The position numbers and the translations under genes were made by a program. 64,000 nt of DNA from Prinsepia uniflora. Lineage: Eukaryota; Streptophyta; Magnoliopsida; Rosales; Rosaceae. How positions within the stretch are numbered: the stretch's first letter is position 1; each line of letters opens with the position of its first letter. Under the pieces are notes generated by a model that saw only the letters and a program-made list of their open reading frames with translations, had not been told where the DNA came from and made no database searches. Shown one piece after another: positions 11,797 to 23,693 of the stretch. The stretch spans positions 44,052,194-44,116,193 of the forward strand of contig CM064870.1 in NCBI GenBank assembly GCA_032719365.1, in the 5' to 3' direction.

Positions 11797-11799
11797 AAT

Positions 11800-12404
11800 A
11801 TTATTAATAAATTGCAGCGGCCATATTGGACATGTTCAAACAAATCTGTGGTCTCCTATGCAGGCTCAAATTATATATTTCATTGTCATTATTCGGTTTA
11901 TGAATTTTAAATTATAGTCAACCCCACAAATGGAAACCGCCAAATTGCACCTGGTAACACATTTTATTTATTATAATATAGTTAGAATGATAAAAATACG
12001 TGACATTATGACCAACATCCCAGGAAGTCACGAAAATTACTCTAATTCCTGTGCTTGGTCCCATGGAACTTCCATATCAGAAGAGAAAAGGTCATAAAGT
12101 ATCAATTCATTATTGATTTTCTTAGGTTCTTATTTAACACCACATAAATACTTTTTCTTCCTCCTCCAAAGATTCCACACCCTCCCACACCATCCTTTTG
12201 CAGTTTGTTCTAATTCACAAGCTAGTGTTTGTTTTTCTTTTTTGTCCACATCAAACCGCCTTTTCACTCCTTTTTCTCTTTTCCTCTGTTTCAAAAATAA
12301 TAATGAACATATTAATCCCCGTTGCTTCTTTCCCACACTTACGTTAGCTTTAAAAACCCTCCCAAGTTCTTTCCTTAGATTCCACAACAAACACATACCA
12401 CAAG

Positions 12405-12440
<36 letters not shown>

Positions 12441-12509
12441 AAAAAAAAAACACAAAGAAAGATCGATCTATACTTGCTTATTTTCAGTTTCCGGACAACA
12501 ACGATATCT
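11800..12509 (+). promoter_or_regulatory. Promoter and 5' UTR region of the NF-YB gene
   Basis: This covers the DNA between the CACTA element and the NF-YB start codon. A TATA-like CATAAATAC is present at about 12143-12151, followed by a pyrimidine-rich stretch and then a (GA)n-A(n) tract, a common composition for plant 5' UTRs. TTGCTTATTTTCAG at about 12474-12487 looks like a 3' splice site, so a leader intron is possible, but no donor is clear. Confidence 0.45.
12408..12450 (+). repeat. (GA)n microsatellite followed by an A tract
   Basis: About 14 GA units run directly into about 15 A residues, 60 bp before the NF-YB start codon. GA-rich leaders are frequent in plant genes and such tracts vary in length between individuals. 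Confidence 0.95.
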
Positions 12510-13196
12510 ATGATGAGTGAAAAAAGAAACCAAATTGGGAGCCCGGTTGGAAGCCCGCCGTCTGGGAATGTTTCAGACACTTCTTCCAAAGAGCAAGCTG
12601 ACCGGTTCCTCCCCATTGCTAACGTGAGCCGTATCATGAAGAAGTCTCTGCCTGCAAATGCCAAGATTTCCAAGGAAGCCAAAGAAACCGTCCAAGAATG
12701 TGTGTCTGAATTCATAAGTTTCATCACAGGCGAAGCGTCAGACAAGTGCCAGAGGGAGAAGAGAAAGACTATCAATGGAGATGACCTTCTTTGGGCCATG
12801 ACAACTCTAGGGTTTGAGAATTATGTGGGACCCCTGAAAGGGTATTTAAACAAGTATAGGGAGACCGAGGGGGAGAAGAACCCCATGGCCAGACAAGAAG
12901 ACAACCCTCAACAACAACACCAGACAAGCATCATCGATAACAATCATCTGCAGCATGTTTCTAATAATGATTTGAATGCTAATAATAATATCTCTATGTC
13001 AAATTCCAATTTCAATGGTGGCTTCTATTCAATTGGGGGACAACAACAACAGCAGCAACAGCAACAACAAGCGATGACTCCGAATTACAACTTTGTGAGC
13101 GCTGGGGCATACACTTTGAGTGGAGATGGGATCAATGGGATCAATGGAAGCAGAGATTTGGCAGCTCATCATCTTCATAATGGGATAGGATGGTAG
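12510..13196 (+). CDS. NF-YB: Nuclear transcription factor Y subunit B (NF-YB, non-LEC1 type, NF-YB2/3-like)
   Basis: This intronless 228-residue protein is the histone-fold B subunit of the CCAAT-binding NF-Y trimer; it pairs with NF-YC in the cytosol or nucleus and then with NF-YA to bind CCAAT boxes. The conserved core is at residues 31-122: DRFLPIANVSRIMKK, LPANAKISKEAKETVQECVSEFISFITGEASDKC, REKRKTINGDDLLWAM and TTLGFENY. The DKC...EKRKTINGDDLLWAM form is that of non-LEC1 members. The C-terminal third is Asn- and Gln-rich, with a run of about ten glutamines at about residues 180-190. I chose the ATG at 12510 (an ATGATG pair) because the upstream in-frame ATG at 12474 adds only non-conserved residues beside a possible splice acceptor. 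Oddities: an extra Ala in KEQADRF (usually EQDRF), and VGPLKGYLNKY where most relatives have VEPLKVYLQKY. The paralogue assignment is by resemblance only. Confidence 0.96.
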   Translation: MMSEKRNQIGSPVGSPPSGNVSDTSSKEQADRFLPIANVSRIMKKSLPANAKISKEAKETVQECVSEFISFITGEASDKCQREKRKTINGDDLLWAMTTLGFENYVGPLKGYLNKYRETEGEKNPMARQEDNPQQQHQTSIIDNNHLQHVSNNDLNANNNISMSNSNFNGGFYSIGGQQQQQQQQQQAMTPNYNFVSAGAYTLSGDGINGINGSRDLAAHHLHNGIGW

Positions 13197-13734
13197 ATAT
13201 ATGTATATATTATATATTATGCAGAATTATGTACCTTATAATATATATTGCTACAATGATATTACTTATGTTTAATTTGAAATCATTTTATTTTATGTAG
13301 TTGAAAATTTATTATTTCAACAATACTTGTTGGAGATGCTTTTGGTAAACATATATATAAAAAAGGAGCATGAGAGAGGTTTAATTTAATTGGAGAGAGT
13401 TTCCATGGAATCCTATACGAGCTACTGTAATTTATACACTTTATATTAATTTTTATTAGTTGTTGGATCTTGGCTTACATCAGTAACTGAGAAGAAGAAA
13501 AATAGCTTTTTGTTGAACTGCAGCAGAGAACACGCAGAGACAAAGAAGAATTAATAGAAACCACAGAGACGTTTTGCAAAAAGGCTTTCTAATATTCGAT
13601 CTATCGGGGAGAAAAAAACGGCGTATTGATATATCTCATCATTTAGCTTTTATACTTGGGTTGTAAGTTGTAATCTAAATGCTTTCATCTCAATTACACT
13701 GTGTTGATACCATGTTAACCAATCAGGCTCTATA
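13197..13734. other. NF-YB 3' flank, AT-rich
   Basis: The first 60 bases after the stop are AT-dinucleotide rich and likely 3' UTR. No other gene is visible before the Tat-like LTR begins at about 13735. Confidence 0.5.
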
Positions 13735-14386
13735 TGAGCAGCACCACCACAAACACATGGTTCGCTGCTATTCGATCAATAGGCTCGGTATTCAGGAGCC
13801 AATGTCAGGCTCTCCACTCGGCAAGCAGTGCTGATCTCGTCACTCGATAGGCAATGCCGATCATACCACTCGACATGCATCCCAGGACAAATAACAGACG
13901 CCTAACAAAGCCCAAGTCTCAGCCGTTTGGCGAGCTTACTTGGCTGATACGATCGTTACCCTTGGTCCGATCAGCTCGCTGACAGTAGCAACTTCCTGAC
14001 ATGCCAGGAGATTCATTGCCACCTGGTACACATCCCAAATTTGCAGGACACGTGGCAACATATCTTAATGTAACTTGAAACATACTTTATTAGTGTTCAA
14101 CAATCACATTCATTGCTCCTATAAATACCCTCAAACCCTTTCATAAAGTTACTATCTCTCATCTACTTCTCTCTCTAAACACACACTTTACTCTTCAATC
14201 TTTGTGTTGTAATCTGCATATTGGTTCACCATTACACTGACTGACTTAAGTATCGAAGTCTCTTAGGCTCTACCGGTGTCTAGTATTTCCTATTAACCTC
14301 GCAGGTCACTCGGCAAGTTTAAACTGGATTTGAACCAGCACCACCGAGTAGGTCTCATCATGTTAGGTCCAGATTCGGATCAAACA
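13735..14386 (+). mobile_element. LTR of a second Tat-like element, sense strand
   Basis: This is homologous to 8590-9251 (shared GGTCCGATCAGCTCGCTG, CATTGCTCCTATAAATACC, CTACTTCTCTCTCTAAACAC, CTTTGTGTTGT, GGTCACTCGGCA, GTTAGGTCCAG). It ends GATCAAACA at 14386. The left boundary is approximate. It is a 5' LTR because a primer-site-like sequence and gag start follow. Confidence 0.75.
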
Positions 14387-14404
14387 TTTGACGTCGTCTT
14401 AGGG
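14387..14404 (+). other. Primer-binding-site remnant
   Basis: TTTGACGTCGTCTTAGGG directly abuts the LTR end. Tat-group elements typically have TTTGGCGCCGTCTGTGG here, so this is a mutated form of it; the changes GGCGCC to GACGTC are G-to-A and C-to-T. Confidence 0.65.
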
Positions 14405-14462
14405 AATACTTGGTAAGTCCTCCCACTAGCTCACATACCTCAACTTCGTCTACCTGCCGATT

Positions 14463-15031
14463 CAGATGTCTGCCGAGCAAGATGATCGTGAGCTCAACAA
14501 CACTCCCCATGAGATCCCAATAAAACCAAAACCGACATGCTTTCTAAGGCCATGCTCGAAATACCGAGGACCCTCTGTACAGAGATGGCCGAAATCAGAA
14601 AAAGTAATGTTGCTAACGAGAGCAGAAATCATGTATGGGAAGAACAAGATCACAACATGCTTGCTATTCTCCAGCCCATACAGGAAGAACAGAAGGAGCA
14701 ATGAGCATCTACTGAGTGAGCACCCGCTGCCAATGCCGATCAGCAGCCAGCCATAACCTACTTACTAGAACCCACGAGGTGGATGCTCATTCATCCCATC
14801 GATGCCGCATGACCTTCAGGTACACAAATTTTATTCGACGCTCGTGAACTACTTGATAGGATGCACTTGTCGATTCAGCCCACTCGTCTGACTGGATTGT
14901 AATTCATCCTAAACATAAGCAATCTGAGATCCCACATACTATTAATTTACTTAAGCAATTTCACATTGAGCACATTCTAAGTTACCAACGTAACTCGAAT
15001 TTTATCAATCAGTAATCAAGCTCAACCAAGT
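14463..15031 (+). pseudogene. Truncated gag leader of the second Tat-like element, then unassigned sequence
   Basis: A 96-residue frame starting at 14466 begins MSAEQDDRELNN about 80 bp after the primer-site remnant, the usual place for a Tat gag start. It shows no conserved domain, and the element is cut off soon after. 14760-15031 has no recognisable content and leads to the next LTR. Confidence 0.45.
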
Positions 15032-16117
15032 TGACAGAACCCGTCCCTAATTTCCATGAAAATCAGGCTGGTCTTGTTCCCATCTAGTAGCTATTGTCAA
15101 ATAAGGGATATTACTAACTTTTAACCATGTCTATATCTTATTCAATTAACCAACCTAGTTCGTCATTGCGAGGTTACCGCCCACGTCCAGTCCACTAACC
15201 TCATCAAGTGGTCGTACTTACTAATCCAAATTAGCATCTTCCAAATTTTAATTTAGTTATTTATACATAACTCTAACTTTTCATATCTATTTTACAATAT
15301 TTCCTTAAAGAAATTAAACAAGTCTTTATATCATAATATCACTATATCGTGAAACTATAAAAACAAACACTTGATACAAAAATCAAATCCATTCATGTAT
15401 CTTACATACAAATTAAGCACATAACCAAATTGCTTTAGTTCTTACCAAAAAGTGAATTTCCCATTCATGACTACCATTATAACTTGTTTATGTCCAAAGA
15501 ACTATTGTAATCATGTTCTCTAATTTTTCATGACCAAATTCTATAATAAACCTCTAATTATTCATTGAAAATTTCCATATTCTCTTGTAAATCTTCTACT
15601 TATCAACCTGTCCATACTTAGATCACTAATAACAAGTTTAACTTTACTGCTATACTCCCATAATTTTCCCATGTTAAATTTCAATTTAAATATAAAACAT
15701 AAGACATCAAAATTAGGAAATAAATCCAATTGACGTTCAATTATTCCAAACTTTATACTAATAAACTCAGGACAAACTTTATACTTGTGGTCTTCTCAGA
15801 TTGTCCAAAACGTATTCAGGTTTAAAAGTCAACATTTTGACCTTAAAGGAGAAAAATTATGACTTTTACTTTCTCCAATATCCGAGTTGTTTTAACCTAC
15901 CCCCTTTAAAAAAAATTCGTCATCGAAATTTGAAACAAAACTATTCTTGTTTCCAATCTCAAATTTGGTAATTTGGTAATTATGCATGGTGTTCTCCTTT
16001 ATGTTTTCATTATTTCGCCTTTCTCTCTCTCTTTCCCTCACTTTCTCTCTGTTTTCTCACCTTCCTTTCTTAACAGCTATACCCACACACTACACCGTGT
16101 ACAACCATAAATACACA

Positions 16118-16193
<76 letters not shown>

Positions 16194-16543
16194 ATCAAAT
16201 ACAAAGTCGGTGAACAATGACCGAGAAGATAAGAGAGGGAAAAAAATCTGGACACGTGTCCATTTCATACAATATCTCATTATGAAAAGACCAAAATACC
16301 CTTTGTTCTATAATTACCAAAATGCCCCTGATCTTTTTAGACTCGTAATGAAATCATCCAACCTCTGATTATGGTGTGCCACCTGTCTACGAATTTAGGA
16401 TTTTGAGATGTACGCAATGGTACTCCACGAAAAGCTCAAGCAATAATCCGTGTAAAGAGTCAACTTTTGACCACACAAGGGAAAAATTGTCATTTTTCTT
16501 TAATTTCTTCAAATTTACTTTTTCAAAATTTCGAGCTGTTACA
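15032..16543 (-). mobile_element. Old LTR, antisense strand, paired with 17128-17941
   Basis: It starts TGACAGAACCCGTCCC and ends CGAGCTGTTACA at 16543, the reverse complement of a TGTAAC...TGTCA LTR. It shares TACCGCCCAC(A/G)TCCA and (CA)AAGGGAT phrases with the LTR at 17128, so the two are the diverged ends of one old element. GTGCCACCTGTCTACGAA near its right end is also present in the U3 of the other long LTRs, showing distant kinship. Confidence 0.7.
16113..16190. repeat. Compound (CA)n(TA)n microsatellite
   Basis: Roughly 20 CA units (one interrupted by a T) pass directly into about 19 TA units. It lies inside the old LTR at 15032-16543. Confidence 0.97.
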
Positions 16544-17127
16544 ACCAACCCTCCTTAAAAACAAAATCTTCCTCGAACTTTAAACCATTAAATTTAATCC
16601 AATATCCGAAGTTGTGTCCAACTCCTATTCGAATGTCCGGATATTCGAGTCCTAAATCACCACACAATCTTTTTAGTGGCCACATTCCATATGACTTCCA
16701 CCTTAACACTAACTTATTGAGCTCATACTATCTTAAGTCTTTTTCGAGCTCTCATTCCATATCCAAGACTAAAACCAGTAATCATACTTTTTTGCTCCTT
16801 CTCGAGCCTTAATCCTTACGTCAGACTTTTTCCGAGTCCTAATCCACAATCTTGACCCATATCCGAGTCCCTATCCAATATTTTTAACTCAAAACCATAT
16901 CTGTAATCAGCCCATACACAAACATACCAATCCACAACAATCAATAATCACACTAAACCTTACACACTTTCAAAGCTATTTAGAATCCCATAACTATGTC
17001 GTACTCATCTACTCGTCTTATATATAACAACTATTAAGTCAAAAACCCATACGAATCATCGTGTAACGGGTCTGCAACTATTTTCATCCCCTTTTCACAA
17101 CAATTATCCCTCGCTCTGATACCAAGT
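16544..17127 (-). mobile_element. Short internal region of the old LTR element, with PBS
   Basis: The left edge is the reverse complement of a polypurine stretch (TTTTTAAGGAGGGTTGGT before TGTAACAG). The right edge carries GCTCTGATACCA at 17113-17124, the reverse complement of the tRNA-iMet type primer site TGGTATCAGAGC, 3 bp from the next LTR. Only 584 bp lie between the LTRs and no gag or pol is seen, so the element is non-autonomous or internally deleted. Confidence 0.75.
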
Positions 17128-17941
17128 TGATAGGACCCGTTCCAAAATTTAATCGAATTTTGAAACGGTCCTACTCCCGCCTGACAACTTTTGTCAGACA
17201 AGGGATTTTCTATTTTTGTTATTGTTCTCATTCGTTATATTGCCAACATGATCCTTCTCTTATGGAATACCGCCCACATCCAACTCACTATACCCATCAA
17301 GGCGAGGAATTTTTCAGATAAAATTCGTTTCAAATCTCATTCACTAACTTATCCAGTAACGTGTTAATTATAACAACAAAATCAAATAATTACAATATGA
17401 ATATGAAAGTAATCTACGTGTAAATTACTCACTTATAGTACTCAAAGCCAAAACCCACATTGAACCTATATAAAATCATGTAACAAATGTATCAATAAAC
17501 ATGAGAAGTATATTCACATATTTATATATCACACACAACCGAACCTCCTTAGTTTCTTCACAAAATATACCACTTATCATGCTCATTAAAATTCAACACA
17601 ATTACACATACCAATCCTTTCAACCTTAAGGCTTAATGCAACCCTTTTTACATATTTCCTAGTTCGCCATAAAACAACATTATAATCCATTAAAGACCAA
17701 ATATAACCTTATACTTATTTTCCAAAAATTTCAAGATTTTATTTTAGAATATTAAACAACACATAACACTTTTGAGTAATCAAACTGTCTCAATTTGAAG
17801 TCCAATAAACTCAAAATTTATACCATTATGTTCATAAAATTATATAGAACAAAAGTCGTGTTAGTCAGAGACCGAGATTCTTCGGTACACGCCCTTATTC
17901 CCTGCATGTGGTGGCCACGTGCCACTATAGATCTCCTTCAA
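17128..17941 (-). mobile_element. Partner LTR of the old element, interrupted by a solo LTR
   Basis: It begins TGATAGGACCCGTTCC right after the primer site and matches parts of 15032-16543. It is broken at 17941/17942 by the solo LTR insertion; its remainder after 20906 cannot be followed with confidence. Confidence 0.6.
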
Positions 17942-20900
17942 TGACACGACCCATCTCAATCCCCCCGGGATTAATACGGGATATGTCATGATCCCGCTTG
18001 ACACGAAGTGTCAGACAAGGGATAATTTCAAACCTTCAGCCCGACCGGCTTCCAGAGCGCGACAGGATCCGGTGGAGAAGTGTGATGTCTCGGTCTCTGC
18101 TACAGTCTGCATCCATGATCAACCTGAAGGGCATTAAAACCAGAAAAAACTGTGAGTGGACAAAAAGCAATAGTTTAATAAAATACATTTCATAAAAGAT
18201 CTTTATACCCTTCACTAAAAAAACATGCATGCATAAAAAAATCATTTATTCAAATAACCAATTATTAGGGTCTCAGCCCCAAGTTCCGTAACTCCAAGTT
18301 ATACGGGCCCCTGTCCAAAACCATTTACACAAATCCATGTGTGGAAACTCAGCCTAAAACCATAGAGATACGAAAATTCGTAAACATGATCCACGTGAGT
18401 CACTGCCCAAATCCATAAAACACGGAAATACTATTTCTGAAATCCAATAATCATGTTTACCATATATCATATAACCAATCCTGTCACGGTTTCTAAAGCT
18501 AAGCGCGTGCTACCCGGAGTCTCAAATCCCAAGTCTCCACAGGGTCCACCCAGCTAAATGTCCGCAGATCAATGACCCTCCCTGGGGGTTATAATCCATA
18601 ATAACCTTCCTGAGAGTAAGGTACCCAATGGGGGCGACTCCACTCAGTTAGTGCTCCGTGACTACTCCGGGGTCCACCCAGGCCAACGACCCTCCCCGGA
18701 GGAGACAATCCATAAATATATAAGGATGGTATATGAAAAACCATTTTGAAATCATTCTCAAAACCTTTCAAAGGTCCATGCCTGGTACTCATAAATCGTC
18801 ATGAAACTAGAAATCCATCCTTTCCAAATCCAAATCCATTTAGGGTCTCCGAATCCGAAATCACATTTATAAATCATAAATGGGACTCAAGCCCGATATC
18901 ATAACCAATTGGGCCTCAAGCCCGATCATGTAAACTAACTGGGCCTCAAGCCTGATTAGGTAAATCAACTGGGCCTCGAGCCCGACTTCGTAAATCAACT
19001 AGGCCTCAAGCCCGATTCGCAAACCAACTGGGCCTCCGACCCGATTCCTTATTAAATCAAATGGACTCCAAGTTCGAGAGCTCGTAAATCAAATTGGCCT
19101 CATGCCCGATTCCATATTTCCAAGTCTGATATCAATTCACGAACTAATTGGGCCTCTAGCCCGATAAAGTGACTAAAATGGACTTCGAGTCTGAGGGTTT
19201 CCAAAACAAATGTGTCTCATGCCCGAGTTTACCTTTTCAGATCCAAAACCATTTCATTAAACCATTTTCGAAACCATAAGCACGTATAATCAGTGCAAAA
19301 CCGTAAACCTCACGTAAATCGCCTCGAAGTACGTGAAATCATGTAAATCACCAATATCCAAATCATCATCATAGAAACACATATGTAAAACATATAAAAC
19401 ATTTATGCACGCATCACAGTTTAGAAATCAAGGTCCACTCACAGACCGTCCTACGCTGCCACCTCGATTTGTGTGTCGTAAGCCTCCCCTGGCTAATCAC
19501 TGTCACCGGAACTCCCAAACCTGTACAAATCATACTAGAGGGTTACTAACTACCTCATTAACCTCTCATGGAAGCCCCGTAATTTTCTCGAATTTTTAAC
19601 TTTTTTAAAACTCGATCCTAAACGTTCAGACACCGCGAACTATATCGAGATGATGTCCGATCGACACGAAACCAGTCCCAAAATGTTCGTTACATCGAAT
19701 AAATTAATTCACATGTTGAATTCATCCCCAAACGACCCCTCAGGCGCCCCCACGCACCACCCAAAGGGGCTGCGCGTAAAAGCCATGCGCCCAGCACTGT
19801 TTATCCCCTACTTCTCGCTGAACTCGGTCCAGACTAGTTCAGACCGGCCCCGATCCAACTGAACCGACATTCACGGTTCAACGCCATTCCTCACCTATAT
19901 TTGAACCGTTTTCCTCCATTTTAATCCCTATAGGTTCTTCTAACCAGTTCCTATCCATCTATGCTTGCAAACTCACAAAAACAAGTCAAAACCATACCTC
20001 CATGACTGAAGAATGGCGACGGCCCCTGCATCCTCCTATTGTCGACGACTCCGGCCACCATTCATTTCGAAAACGAGTCCCCTATCTTCGTCTTGGTCCC
20101 TAGATCATAGCCCAGACCATCCAACAGATCAAAACACCCTAAAACCTAACCTTGGATTTTGAAGTGGAAACGTACCTCACGGGTTTTGTCTTTGGGCCTT
20201 TGCCACCGTCCACGACGGTCCTCCCCGATGGCCTCAACATCGTCGTCTCTTTTATTTCTCACATTCCCATTCACATACCAAGTACAACTAATGAGGTTTG
20301 GAGGGGCTGTAGAGGAATGGTTGTTCGGGTTTTGAAGAAAAACAAAGAAAGATGGTGAAGTTTGGTGATGAGAGTCAGATGATGAAAGATGATTGAAATG
20401 AAGGGTGGAGATGAGAGGAAGAGATAGGGATGGACGGTGAGGATTAAGAGATGAGAGGAATGGGAATTATAAAATAATAAAAATAATATTATTTTAATCC
20501 AAAAACTCACCAATCAAGAATGAGATCCACAATTTGGGTTTAAGGACCAATGGGATGAGTGACACTTGTCACTCATCCATTGGGCCTGAATTAATTATAT
20601 GGGCCCATAAGAGTACAAAAGTAATCTGTCTTGTAAATCGTGTAATAGTTTCCCTGAACTTCCGTGAACCATAACTTTCCCCGTCGAACGTCTGATTTCG
20701 ACGTGTCCTGATCTACGTCACGGTCATCGGTCCTCGTACGTTTGACTCCCCGAGTCAAAAGTCAACGTTTTACCCAAGATCAAGGATAAAACGATCATTT
20801 TACATCGTCCGTCTGATTTCACTCAACTAATCACCGATTACTCTCACTAATCCTTTATTAGTCACTAATCTAATCCCGGAATTCCGGACGTGTCGTTACA
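17942..20900 (-). mobile_element. Solo LTR (copy A), long-LTR family
   Basis: The ends are TGACACGACCC and GTCGTTACA with a perfect 5-bp target duplication TTCAA (17937-17941 and 20901-20905), so the insertion is complete and consists of a single 2959-bp LTR. Landmarks in the antisense reading: the terminal hairpin near 17993-18017, CTGTGAGTGGAC at 18150-18161, a GGGC...GCCC tandem array at 18860-19230, GTCCACTCACAG at 19433-19444 and the 26-bp palindrome at 20553-20578. The putative LTR intron would span 18124-19442 on the minus strand. Solo LTRs arise by recombination between the two LTRs of a full element. Confidence 0.93.
18860..19230 (-). repeat. Tandem array of about 30-bp units, GGGCCTC...GCCCGA
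   Basis: About ten units of the form AACTGGGCCTCAAGCCCGAT plus CGTAAATC are present. Each contains GGGC...GCCC, so each RNA unit can form a small hairpin. Related arrays are at about 24820-25170 and 30960-31335. Confidence 0.9.
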
Positions 20901-20905
20901 TTCAA

Positions 20906-21086
20906 CTTGGAACCGGGTTGACCTGATTCCTTCAAGTCGAGTCGGTAACCTGCGATTCCAACCCGGCTATATCTCAGTCGATGATCATCCATTTTTGACG
21001 ATCCAATCATCAAAGTTTGTCTATTCAGGCCAAAGAGAAGATATATGAAATAAAAACGAAGAAAACTTACTAGATTAGTTGGTTAA
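20906..21086. other. Host remnant between two solo LTRs
   Basis: This unassigned sequence was split by insertion of copy A on its left and copy E on its right. It has no coding features. Confidence 0.5.
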
Positions 21087-22915
21087 TGACAGGACCCAAC
21101 CCTGAATACACCCCATAAGGCATACCCGGACCCTACTTCCTTCTAACATGTGACACCAAAAAACCAATAACGTTTTAGACAAGGGATTCACTAAAATCTC
21201 ACTAGTTCATACCTCCGCCTCTTGACCCTCGATTTCAGTTCTGTGCCCCTGGAAAGTCACAAAATCAAGAAAACATGTGAGTGGACAAAAGAAATAGTTA
21301 AAAACCTCATTCGAAAATAATCGATATTTACCCTCCGTTGTCTAAAACTATGCATGCATACAAGAAAATCCATTCCAAAATCGTACTTTTCGATTTAAAG
21401 GAAATCCAATTTATCATCTCGAAATACGTGAAAATAATGCTCAATTCAAAAGTCATTAAATCATCTAAAATGTCGATAAATTGATATAAGCATCCCTAGA
21501 AGAATATAGCATATCAATCACAACGAATCAACGCACTGTCATCACAATGTCACACATGAAACTACTGCCCCACTAACAAGTACACCTCAAAATCACTCGA
21601 GATTCAGAGCCCAACCTGACATCTGAGTCATCACAACATAGTCTCACAAGCCATCATATCAATCCATAACCAAGATCATCACAGAACTGACACATAGTCA
21701 ACTCATCGTTAATACATATGCACAACATCAATTAACACATCACAAGGTAAAACATCAATCATCATATCCGTCATCCTATCACAAGTGCACTACAGGCATG
21801 CCATCACATACTCACTCAGGATACAGAGCCTCTGACTCGACATCTGAGTGTAAATCGACTCAGGATACAAAGTCCCCGGCTCGACGTCTGAGTTGTCATC
21901 ACACACTAGTCTCAGGATACAGAGCCCCGATCGACGTTTGAGACTACTCATCCCAATACTAAAACATATCCACATATAACCACATCACAACCCATAGGCA
22001 AAACCACACATAATACCTGTCCCAGGATTCGGAGCCCCGGGCTCGACGTCTGAGACGAAACATCCAACAATCATCACAACACCAATACCAATAACACATA
22101 CTCATATCACATTTTAAACCACAAAATCGAAATCCATTATTAGAATCTCGGGCCTAAGCCCCAAACATAATTTAAGCACAATTTTCTCGTAAAACGTGCC
22201 ATTAAGGCTACTTTCATAACCGTCCATAAATTATATGAAAATCATAATAATTCTAAAATCACATTATTCCATGCCACCAACCATATTCCATTCAAAATCC
22301 CAATCAAAATAGTATCTGAAACATATTTTACAAAAATCTCGAAAAACGCATAATAAGATAATAAAAAAAATATTCATAAAATCATTGAAAATCCATATAA
22401 AATCCCATTTACTTAAATATCATCAAAATCACATTAAAAACATTTAACTAATGTAAGTATTCATGCATAAAATTTTAGGGAAAGAAAGTCCACTCACACA
22501 CCTCAAAATCGTTGAATTCACTTTTGCACACACTTCCATAAATTCCTATGAATGTCACTTCTTGCCAAAATTCATATCTAAAGGTCACAAATCATCTCAA
22601 ATAACTCCTATTTTAATCCCATAATTTTTTGAGATTTTTAAACGTATTTAAAACGAACCCTAACCTTCAGACAACCAAAACTACCTCGAAATGGTGTCTG
22701 ATTGACTCAAAAATTATACTGTTGGATTTGTAACATCGAATACTCAAACTTTCATGTTGCACAAAAATCTAGAACAATTACCAAGCGCCCTCACGCCCAA
22801 GCAAAGCCCCTGTCAAAATTTGACCATAAAGTCAAAATTTGACTCTCAGGGGCAAAACGATATATTTTATTTTATTTTTCCGATTTTACCCTCGTTGAAA
22901 GTCTGGGTCCTTACA
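21087..22915 (-). mobile_element. Solo LTR (copy E), diverged subfamily
   Basis: The ends are TGACAGGACCC and GGTCCTTACA with a perfect target duplication GTTAA (21082-21086 and 22916-22920). It is shorter (1829 bp) and clearly diverged from copies A, C and D, but keeps TGTGAGTGGAC at 21276-21286 and GTCCACTCACA at 22488-22498. Between them is a different array: repeated ACTCAGGATACAGAGCC and CGACGTCTGAG phrases at about 21590-22060. The putative intron would span 21249-22497 on the minus strand. It lacks the 26-bp palindrome of the other copies. Confidence 0.9.
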
Positions 22916-22920
22916 GTTAA

Positions 22921-23451
22921 TCCTCCACACATTTGGCCATAGTTTGTCCTTCATCTTGAACAATTTCATACGTCCAAATTTTTTACTTTCTAGTCTTACT
23001 TAGCCACAAAATCCTCATAACGACATGGGAATGCTTGTTCCCACCTTAACATGTCTAGAACCAAAATCCAATATGAGGTCATACGGCCTTCATCATTTTA
23101 TTCAATGTTCTTCCTCAGTTTCTTCATGGTGTCCTCTCATTTCGTTCTCTCCCTCTTTCGTTCTCTTTTCTTCCTTTTCCTTCCCTTTCTATTCTTCCTG
23201 GTTCTTCCCCTCATCTCTCAATTTCCTTCTTTTGTCTCACTATTTTCTCTTCTTCGGCCAACCACACCAGAACCTTTCTCCCATACACAATCTCACCTAT
23301 AAATATATACAATAAGTTAGTAAAGTAAGGGAATAATAGAGGAAGGATAGGCACTGCACAAAGCATCGTCTAGGTTTAGTCTGGGAATTGTATGAAGCGT
23401 CATCCGGACATGTCTGGGAATTGCACATAGTACCATCCAAACAGTCATAAC
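22921..23451. other. Host remnant between copy E and the hAT element
   Basis: This stretch is pyrimidine-rich (23090-23280), then carries GGGAATTG(C/T)A(C/T) and GTCATCC(G/A) phrases at 23340-23440 that resume at 34141-34260 on the far side of the hAT element. It is the same ancient repeat split by the insertion. I see no gene. Confidence 0.6.
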
Positions 23452-23693
23452 CAATGTTCAAAACGGCAGGCTAGGCGGTCACCTAGGCGCTAGGAGGAGG
23501 GGTGCCGCCGCGAAAGGCCTATGAGGTAGCTGTAGATGGTTGCCGAATGACGTGGCTCCTATGCGGGATAGGCAGTGCCTGGGTGGCCACGGCGGGTTGG
23601 GCGGTTTGGAGATTAAAAAAATAAAAAAAATCTTGCAATCCATTCCAAATGACCAAATCAGAATCAAACCCATTCCATATGAATCAAAATCAG

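Noticed and set aside
12474..12509. Upstream in-frame ATG extending NF-YB by 12 residues
   Set aside because: The added residues do not resemble NF-YB N-termini and overlap a possible splice acceptor (TTATTTTCAG).
16070..16280. Open frames of Tyr-Ile and Cys-Val repeats
   Set aside because: They are translations of the CA/TA microsatellite.
18860..19230. CRISPR-like look of regular repeats with spacers
   Set aside because: The repeats are inside a plant LTR, the spacers are themselves repetitive, and there are no cas genes.
23025..23315. Hydrophobic open frames resembling membrane proteins
   Set aside because: They are produced by a pyrimidine-rich (TTC/CTT) tract inside an old repeat; there is no start context or family similarity.
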